The position numbers were made by a program, and so were the translations under genes. Shown piece by piece: positions 30,985-41,115 of a DNA stretch of 64,000 bases. The notes beneath the pieces are model-generated. The model did not search any database, had not been told where the DNA came from, and worked only from the letters and a program-made list of their open reading frames with translations. This DNA comes from Cyanobacteriota bacterium (lineage in GTDB: Bacteria > Acidobacteriota > Vicinamibacteria > Vicinamibacterales > UBA2999), in assembly GCA_019752015.1 (NCBI GenBank), contig JAIEMQ010000013.1, forward strand, positions 62,001 to 126,000, given 5' to 3'. How positions within the stretch are numbered: position 1 is the stretch's first letter; each line of letters opens with the position of its first letter.

Positions 30985-32915
30985 CCGACTTCCTCGATAA
31001 CTTCCTCGACGACTATTTCGCCGAGGCCGAAGAGCATCTCGCCGTCATCCGCCGCGCCTTGCTGACGCTCGAACACTCCGTCGGCCAGCGGCGCATTGAC
31101 GGCGGCGTGCTCGAAGAGTTGTTCCGCAGTTTCCATTCGCTCAAGGGCATCGCGGGCATGGTCGATCACCGCGAGACGGAAGCGCTGGCGCACGAGCTCG
31201 AGAGCTACCTGCGGGCGCTGCGCGAAGGCGACGTGATCCTGACAACCGGCGGCATGGACCTGCTGATCAAGGGCGCGGGAGCGCTGGAAGCATCGATCGC
31301 CGCCCGGCGTGCGAAAGGACCGGCGCGCGACACCGGCGTGGTCGTCGAAGAGATTCAGTCGCTGATCACGCGCGACGGCACGTCGCAGCCCGCCGCGAAG
31401 CCCGAATCGCGCGGCCGCGGCAACTGGCTCTGCACCTTCACGCCGTCGCCGGCATTAATCGCCCGCGGCGTCAACGTGGACGTGGTGCGCTCGCGCCTGC
31501 GCGAGATCGGCGAGATCATCACCGCCGCGCCAATGGTCAACGCGCAGGGGTCGGTGGCGTTTCAATTTGAAGTAAGCGCGGCGGTCTCCGACGAGTTGAT
31601 CGAGCGGTGGCAGCCCGACGGCCTGCACTTCACGCCGATCGCACCCGGCGGGGCGCCGGGCGCCCGCGCCGGAGCCGACGATCGTTCGGGCTCGATTCTC
31701 TCGTCCGGTCATTACGTCCGCGTTGATCTGGCGCGTCTCGATGAGCTGATGCGCATGATCGGCAACCTCGTGATCCTGCGCTCGCGTCTGACCGATACGC
31801 TGGCGCGCAGCGAGCGCCACATGCCGCCGGGGCAGTATCGCGAAGTCCAGGACGATGCCGAGGCGATCGAGCGCGAGCTTCGTGAGCTGCGCGAAGGTGT
31901 GATGCGCATCCGGCTCGTCCCGGTCGGCGAAATCTTCAGGCGCATGCCGTTCGTGGTCCGCGATCTCGCGCGCGACAGCGGGCGCTCCGTCAACGTCGTG
32001 CTCAGCGGGCAGGACACCAAGATCGACAAGTTCCTCGTCGAGCGGATGATGGACCCGGTGCTGCACCTGGTCAGAAACGCCGTCAGCCACGGCATTGAAA
32101 CACCGGTGGAGCGCGGGGCGGCGGGGAAACCGCCGGCCGCGACGATCCGCCTGAGCGCGAGCGCGTCCGGCGAGACGGTCGTGATCGAGATTGCCGACGA
32201 CGGCCGCGGCATCGACGTGGACAAAGTCACGGCCCGCGCGAAGCAGGCCGGCCTGCCCGTGCCATCGGGCACGATCGACGCCGTTGCGCTCCTCGAGTTG
32301 ATCAGCGCGCCGGGATTTTCCACGCGCGACGCGTCCGATCGCGTCAGCGGCCGCGGCTTCGGCATGAACGTCGTGCGCGAAACGCTGCAGGAGCTCGGCG
32401 GCACGATGCAGGTCGAGACGCATCCCGGCGAGGGCACCCGCTTCATCATCGAGCTGCCGTTGACGCTGGCGATCGCCGCGGCGATGCTGGCGCGCGTCGG
32501 CGATCAGATCTTCGCCGTGCCGCAGGCCGCGGTCCGTGAAGTTGCCGAGTTCGAAGCCGCGTCGATTCGCGCGATGCAGGGCGCCGAAGTGGTCGAGTTC
32601 CGCGGCGCGCCGCTGCCGGTCGTGCGGCTCTCGACCGCCCTCAACGTTGCGCCGTCGGACGCCACGCGCTTCCACGCGTTCATCATCGGCAGCGGCGCCG
32701 CCGCCGTCGGACTGCTGGTCGATCGCATCGTCGGTCATCGCGAAATCGTGGTGCGAACGACGGCCGATCCGCTGATTCGCGTCGAGGGGGTGAGCGGCGC
32801 GACCGATCTTGGCGACGGCAGGGCGGTGCTGATTCTCGATGCCGGCGCGATCGCGCGCCAGGCCCGCGATCGCCACGGCCGCCGCGGCCTCACCGTCGTC
32901 CGGGGGATTGCATGA
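30981..32915 (+). CDS. cheA: Chemotaxis histidine kinase CheA
   Basis: Hpt FRSFHSLKGIAGM; dimerization and HATPase region LVRNAVSHGIETPVERGAAGKP...GRGFGMNVVRETLQELGG; C-terminal CheW-like domain. Confidence 0.95.
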   Translation: MTDFLDNFLDDYFAEAEEHLAVIRRALLTLEHSVGQRRIDGGVLEELFRSFHSLKGIAGMVDHRETEALAHELESYLRALREGDVILTTGGMDLLIKGAGALEASIAARRAKGPARDTGVVVEEIQSLITRDGTSQPAAKPESRGRGNWLCTFTPSPALIARGVNVDVVRSRLREIGEIITAAPMVNAQGSVAFQFEVSAAVSDELIERWQPDGLHFTPIAPGGAPGARAGADDRSGSILSSGHYVRVDLARLDELMRMIGNLVILRSRLTDTLARSERHMPPGQYREVQDDAEAIERELRELREGVMRIRLVPVGEIFRRMPFVVRDLARDSGRSVNVVLSGQDTKIDKFLVERMMDPVLHLVRNAVSHGIETPVERGAAGKPPAATIRLSASASGETVVIEIADDGRGIDVDKVTARAKQAGLPVPSGTIDAVALLELISAPGFSTRDASDRVSGRGFGMNVVRETLQELGGTMQVETHPGEGTRFIIELPLTLAIAAAMLARVGDQIFAVPQAAVREVAEFEAASIRAMQGAEVVEFRGAPLPVVRLSTALNVAPSDATRFHAFIIGSGAAAVGLLVDRIVGHREIVVRTTADPLIRVEGVSGATDLGDGRAVLILDAGAIARQARDRHGRRGLTVVRGIA

Positions 32916-33409
32916 CCACCGATAACTACATCCTGTTCACCGTGGCCGGCACGTCGTACGCGCTGCCCAGCCAGGACGTGGCGCACGTCGAGATGGTCGA
33001 TCAGGTGACGCGCGTGCCGAACGCGCCGGCGTTCGTCGACGGCGTGGTGTTTTCACGCGGGCAGGTCGTGCCCGCCATCAACATGCGCGCGCGCTTTGGT
33101 TTCGAGCGCGCGGCGCTCGATGTGTCGTCGCGGCTGCTGGTCGTGCAGAGCAAGGGCCGATCGGTCGGCTTGCTGGTCGACTCGTGCCGTGAATTCATGA
33201 ACGTCCCGCAATCGTCGATTCATCCGCCCGGCGAAGCGCTCTCGGGACTGAGCGCGCAGTACGTCGACGGTATGGCAAGCGTCGGCAATCGCCTGATCGT
33301 GGTCCTCAGCCTCGAGCGGCTGCTGGGCTCGACCGAACATGCGGTGGCAACACGTCCCCGCGAGCAGGCTTCCGGAGAAGGACATGGCTACACAGAAACG
33401 CGCAATTAA
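32912..33409 (+). CDS. cheW: CheW-like coupling protein
   Basis: [63 protein letters not shown] overlap with cheA. Confidence 0.92.
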   Translation: MTTDNYILFTVAGTSYALPSQDVAHVEMVDQVTRVPNAPAFVDGVVFSRGQVVPAINMRARFGFERAALDVSSRLLVVQSKGRSVGLLVDSCREFMNVPQSSIHPPGEALSGLSAQYVDGMASVGNRLIVVLSLERLLGSTEHAVATRPREQASGEGHGYTETRN

Positions 33410-35474
33410 CGGCACTCACCACGCCTTCGATCCTCGCTCGGTGATCGGGCAGGCCGAGCAGGTGACGGCGTCGGCGCACGGTATTGCCCGCACCGCCGAC
33501 GAGGTCTGGGAGGGCGCGAGCGAGCAGCTGCGGTCGCTCGATCAGGCGTCGGTCGAACTGGAGTCGACCGCCGCATCACTGGCCGAAACCGCGACGCTGG
33601 CCGAGTCGATCCTCGCCGCGACGGAGGAGACGTTGTCCGGCGCCAACGAAATGGCGGCCTCGATCGAAGGGCTGGCCAGCAACATCAACGGCCTGACGTC
33701 GTTCATCGGCAAGACCGCGACCGCGATCGATCAGTCGTCGGCCTCGATTCAATCGGTGTCAGCCACGGCCGCTGAGATGGCGACCGCGGCCGAGCAGGTG
33801 ACGACCTCGATCACGCAGATGTCGAGCTCGGTGCGCGCGGTCAGCGGCGACACCGAATCGCTCGCGGCTTCGGTGGAGCAGACCTCGGCGTCCCTGATTG
33901 AAATGGCGGCGTCGATTCGCAGCGTCTCCGGCAATTCCGACGACCTCGCCGCGGCCTCCGAGCAGACCGCCTCGTCGATCAACGAGATGGCGGCGTCGAT
34001 CGAAGAAGTCGGCGCCATGAGCGAGAACCTGGCGACCATCATCGAACAGAATTCGGCGTCGATCGAGGAAATGGCGCGCTCGATTCAGAGCGTCGCGGCG
34101 AGCGGAAGGAATATCGCCGACGCCGCGACGACCGCCGCCGCGTCGGCGACGCAGACGGAGAAGTCGATCGAGTCCGTGGCGGGCCTGGCGAGCCGCGCCG
34201 ATGCGCTCGCGCGGCGGGTCTCGAGCGAAGCGCAGGAGGGCGGCGCCGCGGTCGAGCGATCGATCCAGGGCATCGGCCGCCTGCGCACCGCGATGTCGCA
34301 GTCATCGACGGTGATGAAGGAGATGGGCAAGCGCACGAGCGACATCACGTCGATCGTCGCAACCATCAACATGATCGCCGAGCGCACGAATCTGTTGTCG
34401 CTGAACGCATCGATCGAAGCGGCGCGCGCCGGCGATGCGGGCCGCGGCTTCGCGGTCGTTGCCGAAGAGATCCGCAACCTCGCCGATCGCTCGGCGAAGG
34501 CCACGGCCGACATCGGCGCGATCATCAAGGGCCTGCAGGACGTGGCTCAGGAAGCCATCACCGCCTCGGCCGAGGGCCTGCGCGTCGCCGACGACAGTAA
34601 CGCCATCGCCGAGACCGGCGCGGCCGGCCTTCGCAAGATCCTCGGCGGCGTCAACGAGACCGTGGAGATCGTCGGACAGATCGCGCGCGCGACGGATGAG
34701 CAGCGTCAAGCGGGCAAGGCAGTGACGCACGCCGTCGCCTCGACCGTCGAGCAATCGCGTTTGGTAGCAGAAGCGACCGGTCAACAAAGCTCAGCTGCGG
34801 CATCGATCGTGCAGGGAACTGCTCAAATGCGGAAAGTCGCGCAGGAAGTGACCAAGGCAGTTACCGAACAAGGGCGCGCGTCGCGCGACATTATGAAAGC
34901 CGCGCAATCGAGCTCGCGGCTCGCGGCTGACGTTCGCAAGGCGACGGCAGAGCAGGCGCGCACCACCGACCAGCTGACGCAGATGTCCGAGACGGTTCGC
35001 AAAGGCGCTGCCTCAACCGCGCGCGCCGTATCGGAGCAAGCCGTCGCATCAGAGCAGATTACGAAAGCGGCGAGCCATTTGAACCGCCAGATCGGCCTCG
35101 TCAGCCGCGCCATGATCGAACAGACGGCGACGGCGAAGGCGCTCGCCAACGGCATCGAGGGCATCCGCACCCAGTCGGATCAGGCCGCGAGAGCCGCCGC
35201 GGAACAGGCCCGCACCATGAAAGAGGTCGCCAAAGCGTCTGAAGCCACCGCGCGCGAGGTTCGCAGCGTCGCGAAAGGCAACCAGCAGCACTCGAAGAGC
35301 GCGGCCAGGATCGTCAGTCAGGTCGCTGATATTCGACGCATCACGCAGCGCAACGTCGAAGGTGTCAGCCGGACCCGCGGCGGCACGGCCGATCTGATCG
35401 AACAGGCGCGTGCCTTGACCGGGTTGATGAAGACCCCTCAAGGCCGTTCGCCCAACGGACGCAACGGCCGGTAG
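33384..35474 (+). CDS. Soluble methyl-accepting chemotaxis protein (no TM, no obvious ligand-binding domain)
   Basis: Signalling tip [47 protein letters not shown]; heptad-rich Ala/Ser/Glu protein without hydrophobic segments; starts inside the cheW 3' end. Confidence 0.93.
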   Translation: MATQKRAINGTHHAFDPRSVIGQAEQVTASAHGIARTADEVWEGASEQLRSLDQASVELESTAASLAETATLAESILAATEETLSGANEMAASIEGLASNINGLTSFIGKTATAIDQSSASIQSVSATAAEMATAAEQVTTSITQMSSSVRAVSGDTESLAASVEQTSASLIEMAASIRSVSGNSDDLAAASEQTASSINEMAASIEEVGAMSENLATIIEQNSASIEEMARSIQSVAASGRNIADAATTAAASATQTEKSIESVAGLASRADALARRVSSEAQEGGAAVERSIQGIGRLRTAMSQSSTVMKEMGKRTSDITSIVATINMIAERTNLLSLNASIEAARAGDAGRGFAVVAEEIRNLADRSAKATADIGAIIKGLQDVAQEAITASAEGLRVADDSNAIAETGAAGLRKILGGVNETVEIVGQIARATDEQRQAGKAVTHAVASTVEQSRLVAEATGQQSSAAASIVQGTAQMRKVAQEVTKAVTEQGRASRDIMKAAQSSSRLAADVRKATAEQARTTDQLTQMSETVRKGAASTARAVSEQAVASEQITKAASHLNRQIGLVSRAMIEQTATAKALANGIEGIRTQSDQAARAAAEQARTMKEVAKASEATAREVRSVAKGNQQHSKSAARIVSQVADIRRITQRNVEGVSRTRGGTADLIEQARALTGLMKTPQGRSPNGRNGR
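33792..34127 (+). repeat. Four tandem 84-bp (28-codon) repeats within the MCP gene
   Basis: [28 protein letters not shown] / [28 protein letters not shown] / [28 protein letters not shown] / [28 protein letters not shown]. Confidence 0.85.
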
Positions 35475-35481
35475 CTCGTCG

Positions 35482-38195
35482 ATGCACACGGCACCGACGC
35501 TCGGGGTGGTGACGACCGACCGCCACCTCAAGGTTCGCGGCTGGAATGCCTGGGTCACCGAGGCGATTGGTGTGCCTGACGACGCCGTCATCGGGCGCTC
35601 GCTGCTCGACTTCGTCGCGGCCGAGCGCGTTGACTTCTATCGCGACCTGCTGTCGGACGTGATCGCGTCGGGATCGGCGCGCGTCCTCGCGCCGGCCTTC
35701 CATCGTTATCTGATCAGGTGTCCGCCTCGCACCAGGTCGGACCATTTCGATCACATGCAGCAGCGCGTGACGATCGCGCCGCTCGTCACCGAATCCGAGG
35801 TGGTCGGCCTGATGATCACGCTCGAAGACGTGACCGGGCGGCTCGACCGCGAGCGCAGCGTGGCGGCGATCCTCGATCCCTGCGACGCCACTCAACGCAC
35901 CGAAGCGCTCGCGTCGGAAGACTGGCAGGTCCGCGGCCAGGCGATCCGGCATCTCAGGCAGTCCGCGTCGGCCGACGAGCTGCGATACCTGTTCGAGACG
36001 CTGCATCGCGATCATCACGACCTCAACGTGCTGAACAGCGCGCTGCGCGTCCTGATCGGCGCCGGCCGCGCCGTGGTCGAACCGCTCGTGCAGTTGCTGT
36101 CGGATCAGGCCGCCAACCTGCGCATGCACGCGGCGCTGGCGCTCGGCGAGCTGAAGGCGCAGGAAGCCACGCCGACGCTCGTCACGACGCTTGAAGATCC
36201 GGACGAGAACGTTCGCTTCCACGCCATCGAAGCGCTTGGCCGGATCGGCGCAACGGAGTCGATCGGTCCGTTGTCGAAGATCGCCGCGTCCGGACATTTC
36301 TTCCTCGCCTTTGCGGCGATCGATGCGCTCGGCAAGACCGAAGATGCGCGCGTCGCGCCGCTGATGGTGTCGCTGCTCGATCAGGAATTGCTCCGGCCGG
36401 CGGCGATCGCCACGCTCGCGCTGATCGGCGACGAAGACTGCGTCCCGGCGCTCGCGCGCGCGCTCAATGCCGACACCGGCGACACCGGACCGATCGCCGG
36501 CGCCATCTGGCGGATCTACCAGCGCTACGATGAGAGCCTCAACGCCGGCGATTTCATCCGCGACGCCGCCAGGAACGCGATCAACACGACGGGCCGCGGC
36601 CGCCTGATCGACGCGGCGGGCCACGCCGACGAACACCGCTATGCCGCCGCGACCGTCCTCAGCTGGCTCGGCGAGCCCGCACTCGGTCCGCTGATGGCGC
36701 TGCTCGGCGACGAGCAACTGCATGCCGCCACTGCCGACGGTGTGGTGAAGATTGGCGCCGCCGCGGTTGAACCGCTGATTGCGGCGCTCGAGTCCGCGGC
36801 GCGTCCGGCGCGAATTGCCGCCGCCCAGCTGCTCGGCCGCCTTGGCGATCGCCGCGCCACCGCTGCGTTGCTGCGCGCCCTCGACGACGCCGAATCCGAT
36901 GTCGCGGCCGCGGCGGCCGCCGCGCTCGGCGGGCTCGGCGATCCGGCCGCGCTCACGGGTCTGATCGGGCTGTTCGGGCATCCGAGCGCCACCGTCCGCC
37001 GTGCGGCAATCGCGGCGATTAACGCCACCGGCGCCGCCGGCACCGCCGGCCCGGTGCGCGCGGCCATGACTGATGTCGATCCGCGCGTCCGCGAAAGCGC
37101 GATCCGTGTCGCCGGCTATTTCGGCTTCAACGATGCGGTCCCGGGAATCGTCGCGGCGCTCGCCGACGCCGTCGAAGACGTCCGCCGCGCGGCCATCGAG
37201 CAGTTGCCGGTCCTCGACGGCGTTGATGCGGCAGGAAAGCTTGCCGCGCTGGTCGCCGAAGAGACGCCACGCAACCGGGCGGCCGCGGCGCATGCGCTGC
37301 GCCTCATCGACGATCCGCGCGCCGGCGCCGCGTTGCGCGACGCGCTGCAGGACGAGGACGCCTGGGTCCGATATTTCGCGGCCACGTCGCTCCCGCAGCG
37401 GCCATCAGGCAGCATCCACGCGCAGCCGCTCGCCACGCTGGCGCAAAACGATCCGGCGACCCACGTTCGCATTGCCGCCATCACCTCGCTCGGCGCGCTC
37501 GATCAGCAGCTCGCGGCGCGCGCCGCCGCCGCATTGATCGACGACGACGATGACGATCTGGCGGTTGCCGCCATCAAAGTACTCGGGACCATCTCGCGGC
37601 CGGAGGCGTTCTCATTGCTCGAGCGCGCCGCGCGCGCCGCGCGCCCGGCATTGCAGCTCGCCGCGGTCCGCGCCTTCGCGGGGCGGCCGTCGCTCGAGTC
37701 CATCGAGGTGCTGGCCTGGGCGGCCAGGGTCAGCGATGTCCAGGCGCTGTCCGACGAGGCAATCGAAGCACTGCGCCGCATCGGCGCTGCCGCCGATCAG
37801 CCGATCGCGCAGCGTGCCGCCGTTGCCGCCTTGCGGGAGCTCGCCGCCGAAGGCACGCGCCGCCTCCAGGTCATCGCGGCGATCGCGCGCCTGCCGTGCC
37901 GGAGGTCGCGTCGGGTCTGAGCGCGGTTCGCGTCGGCGTGCGCGTCGCCACTGCCGATGCGCTGGCGGCAATGCGTCACCCGCGCGCCTCGAGTGAGCTC
38001 GCGCGCGCGCTGCGCGACGAAGCGCCGGCAGTACGGTCGGCGGCGATCGCCGGTTTTGCAAAACTCGGCACGCCCGCTGTGGGACGCACCATTGCGGCAA
38101 TGCGGCAAACGGATCCGGACGAAGCAGTGCGGCGGCGCGCCGAGCTGGCCTGCCAGCGTCACGGATGGGGTCCAGGGCCATTCGCGCGCACATGA
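35482..38195 (+). CDS. PAS domain + HEAT-repeat protein, apparently frameshifted near 37890 (ORFs 35482-37920 and 37896-38195)
   Basis: N-terminal PAS-like TTDRHLKVRGWNAWVTEAIGVPDDAVIG; then many ~30-aa HEAT repeats (VRFHAIEALGRIGATESIGPL). HEAT homology continues in frame 3 (ATADALAAMRHPRASSELARALRDEAPAVRSAAIAGFAKLG) up to an ATGA overlap with cheR. Confidence 0.8.
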
Positions 38196-39070
38196 CGATC
38201 GCGTCGAACCGCGCCTACGCCGCGCCGGTCCCGGACGTCCGCGGCCTGCGCATTCCCGAGCGCACGCTCGAGCTGATCCGCGAGCTCGTCGTCGCACACC
38301 TCGGGATCTACTACGACGACGGCCGGCTGGACATCCTGCGCGATCGGATTGTGCCGCTCGCGATCGAGCGCGGATTTGATTCGCTGCTCGATTACTACTA
38401 CCTGCTGAAATACGACGCCGCTGCCGGCACCGAGTGGCCGCGCGTCATGGATGCCTTGTCGGTGCAGGAAACCTATTTCTGGCGCGAGACCGACCACTTC
38501 ACAGCGCTGGCCCGCGCCATTGTCCCCGGACTGATCGGGCGGTTGAAGCGGCGCATCCGGATCTGGTCCATTCCATGCGCGTCGGGCGAGGAGCCGCTGT
38601 CCATTGCGATCGCGCTCAACGAGGCCGGCCTGTTCGACGCCGCCGACATCGAGATCCACGCCAGCGACGCGAGCGAAGCGGCGCTGGCCAAGGCGCGAGG
38701 CCGACGCTACGGGCGGCGCGCCTTCCGGCAGCTGCCTGACGCGTTGCGCGAAAAGTACTTCACGCGCGTGCCGGACCGGGAAGAGTGGATGGTCGGCGCC
38801 GATCTCTACAGCCGGATCGATTCGTGGACGCGCATCAACATTGTCAATCCGGACGAGATCGCCGCGCTCGCCTCGAGCGATGTGATCTTCTGCCGCAACC
38901 TGTTCATCTATTTCACGCCGGCCGGCGTCCGTACTGTCGCGTGCGAGCTCGCGCGCCATATGCCGTCGCCCGGTTACCTGTGCGTGGGCGCGGCCGAGTC
39001 GCTGCTCAAGGCCGGAGCGGGTTTCGATCTGCTCGAAGTCGGAGGGGCGTACGTGTACGTCAAACAATGA
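38192..39070 (+). CDS. cheR: CheR-type protein-glutamate O-methyltransferase
   Basis: QETYFWRETDHFTAL, IWSIPCASGEEPLSIAIAL, DVIFCRNLFIYF. Confidence 0.94.
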   Translation: MTIASNRAYAAPVPDVRGLRIPERTLELIRELVVAHLGIYYDDGRLDILRDRIVPLAIERGFDSLLDYYYLLKYDAAAGTEWPRVMDALSVQETYFWRETDHFTALARAIVPGLIGRLKRRIRIWSIPCASGEEPLSIAIALNEAGLFDAADIEIHASDASEAALAKARGRRYGRRAFRQLPDALREKYFTRVPDREEWMVGADLYSRIDSWTRINIVNPDEIAALASSDVIFCRNLFIYFTPAGVRTVACELARHMPSPGYLCVGAAESLLKAGAGFDLLEVGGAYVYVKQ

Positions 39071-40134
39071 GCGACATGCACGCCATTCCCGCTCGGGTCT
39101 CATCGCTCGTCCGCGTGCTGGTCGTGGACGACTCCGCGTACGTGCGCAAGATGATGACGCAAATGCTGTCGCGCAGCCCGTTCGTGGACGTCGTCGGCAC
39201 GGCGCGCGACGGCAGGGAAGCGCTCGAGCTCGCCGCGACGCTGGCGCCCGACGTCATCACGTGCGATCTGAACATGCCGGAGATGGATGGCGTCGAGTTC
39301 GTGCGCAGCCAGATGGCGATCCGGCCGATGCCGATCGTCATCATCAGCGTCGCCAATCCGTCCGGAGAACAGGTCCTCGGAGCACTCGAGGCCGGCGCAG
39401 TGGATTTTCTGCAGAAGCCCACCGCGCTGGCGACCGATCGTCTGCTCGAGGTCGCCGACGAGCTCGTCGCCAAGGTCAAGGCGGCAGCGGCTGCGAAATT
39501 GTCGCGCATCTCGCCCACCGCGACGACGGGCACGGCCGCGCTGCCGGCATCGGGGATTACCGCTCAGCGCACCGACATCGTGCTGATCGGCATCTCAACC
39601 GGCGGGCCACAGGCGTTGAAGACACTGGTGCGGGCGATCCCGGCCGACTTTCCGGTGCCGATCGGCATCGTGCTGCACATGCCGGTGGGATACACGGCGC
39701 TGTACGCGAGCAAGCTCAACGACCTGTCGCAATTGCACGTCAAGGAAGCGGAAGAGGGCGATGCGCTCGAGCCCGGCACCGTCTATCTCGCGCCGGCGGG
39801 ACGTCACCTGTCGTTCCGCCGTGCGGGCGCTCGAGTGGTCACGCACCTCGACGTGCGGCCGCTCGACATGCCGCATCGCCCCGCCGTAGACGTGATGTTT
39901 CAGTCGGCGGCGGAAATTTTCGGTGCAAAGGTGATGGGCGTCGTCATGACGGGCATGGGCGCTGACGGCCGCGATGGCGCCGCGTGGATCAAGGCGCGCG
40001 GCGGCCAGGTGATCACGGAAGCGGAGCAGTCGTGCGTCGTCTACGGCATGCCGCGTTCGGTGGTCGAGGCCGGGCTCAGTGATTTCTCTGTCTCGCTCGA
40101 ACAGATGTTTGACGTCATACTGGAGAGGCTATGA
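39067..40134 (+). CDS. cheB: CheB chemotaxis protein-glutamate methylesterase (REC + CheB domain)
   Basis: RVLVVDDSAYVRKMMTQML...VITCDLNMPEMDGVEFV; LIGISTGGPQALKTLVRAIPADFPVPIGIVLHMPVGYT; VMTGMGADGRDGA. Confidence 0.96.
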   Translation: MSDMHAIPARVSSLVRVLVVDDSAYVRKMMTQMLSRSPFVDVVGTARDGREALELAATLAPDVITCDLNMPEMDGVEFVRSQMAIRPMPIVIISVANPSGEQVLGALEAGAVDFLQKPTALATDRLLEVADELVAKVKAAAAAKLSRISPTATTGTAALPASGITAQRTDIVLIGISTGGPQALKTLVRAIPADFPVPIGIVLHMPVGYTALYASKLNDLSQLHVKEAEEGDALEPGTVYLAPAGRHLSFRRAGARVVTHLDVRPLDMPHRPAVDVMFQSAAEIFGAKVMGVVMTGMGADGRDGAAWIKARGGQVITEAEQSCVVYGMPRSVVEAGLSDFSVSLEQMFDVILERL

Positions 40135-40499
40135 GTCCCCGGGTGCTGGTCGTCGACGATTCAGGCCTGGCGCGCCGCCGCGCGCGGGCGATCCTCGAGT
40201 CGGCCGGCTTCGAGGTCCTCGAAGCCGAGGACGGCATGGCGGCCCTCGAACGATATTTCGTCGACAAGCCCGACGTCGTCCTGCTCGACCTGGTGATGAA
40301 AGGCATGTACGGCCTCGATGTGCTGGCGCGCTTGAAGGAAATGGATCCGACGGCGAAAGTGATCGTCGTGTCAGCGGATGTCCAGACGTCGTCGCACGAG
40401 CTCGTGGCGCAGGGCGGCGCCGCCGGATTTCTGGTCAAGCCCGTCGACGCCAACGAGGTGCTGACCCTCGTGAAGTCGACGCTGGGAGAACAGGCGTAA
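40131..40499 (+). CDS. CheY-like response regulator
   Basis: RVLVVDDSGLARRRARAILESAGFEVLEAEDG...VVLLDLVMKGMYGLDVLARLK; ATGA overlap with cheB. Confidence 0.93.
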   Translation: MSPRVLVVDDSGLARRRARAILESAGFEVLEAEDGMAALERYFVDKPDVVLLDLVMKGMYGLDVLARLKEMDPTAKVIVVSADVQTSSHELVAQGGAAGFLVKPVDANEVLTLVKSTLGEQA

Positions 40500-41113
40500 T
40501 GGAACTGAATACCGTTCAGCATGATGCGCTCGTCGAGCTGCTGAACATCGGCTTTGGCCGCGCCGGCGCATCGCTGTCGAAACTGACGCAGCAGCGCGTG
40601 CTGCTCGAAGTCCCGCAGGTCGCGATCCATCCGGTGACGCACTTGAACCAGGCGCTCGGCCGGCTCGTCGACGAACGCGTCGCCAGCGTGCACCAGGTCT
40701 TCAGCGGGCCGGTCGCCGGCGATGCGCTGCTGCTGCTCGATCCGATCGCCGCCGCCACGCTGACCGAGCTGCTGACCGATGTGCCGCCGTTGTCGATGGA
40801 TCTCGATCCGTCGGCGCGCGAGGTCTTCACCGAAGTCGGCAACATCGTCCTCAACGCGTGCATCGGCACGTTCGGCAACATGCTCGGCGTGCCGGTGTCG
40901 TTCTCGGTCCCCGACGTGGACGTCACCAGCGTCCATTCGGTGATCGATCGGATGCTCGACAGCGGGGAAGCGTTTCGATACGCGCTCGTCATCACCGCCG
41001 GATTCCGGCTTCGCGATTCCGCCGTCACCGGCTACGTGGTGATCGTGCTCACGGTGCAATCGCTGAAGCGCCTGCTCGACGCGCTCGATCGCTGGCAACA
41101 AATCCAGGCGTGA
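40499..41113 (+). CDS. cheC: CheC-like phosphatase
   Basis: Two ExxN-type helices: ALVELLNIGFGRAGASLSKL and VFTEVGNIVLNACIGTFGNML; TAATG overlap with preceding cheY. Confidence 0.88.
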   Translation: MELNTVQHDALVELLNIGFGRAGASLSKLTQQRVLLEVPQVAIHPVTHLNQALGRLVDERVASVHQVFSGPVAGDALLLLDPIAAATLTELLTDVPPLSMDLDPSAREVFTEVGNIVLNACIGTFGNMLGVPVSFSVPDVDVTSVHSVIDRMLDSGEAFRYALVITAGFRLRDSAVTGYVVIVLTVQSLKRLLDALDRWQQIQA

Positions 41114-41115
41114 CG

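Noticed and set aside
31455-32876. 473-aa minus-strand ORF opposite cheA
   Set aside because: Shadow ORF; cheA motifs are complete on the plus strand.
33792-34127. Regular 84-bp periodicity considered as a possible CRISPR-like array
   Set aside because: It is an in-frame coiled-coil protein repeat in the MCP gene with no spacers.
35365-37293. 642-aa minus-strand ORF opposite the HEAT protein
   Set aside because: Low-complexity Arg/Gly/Ala composition; HEAT frame is clearly coding.
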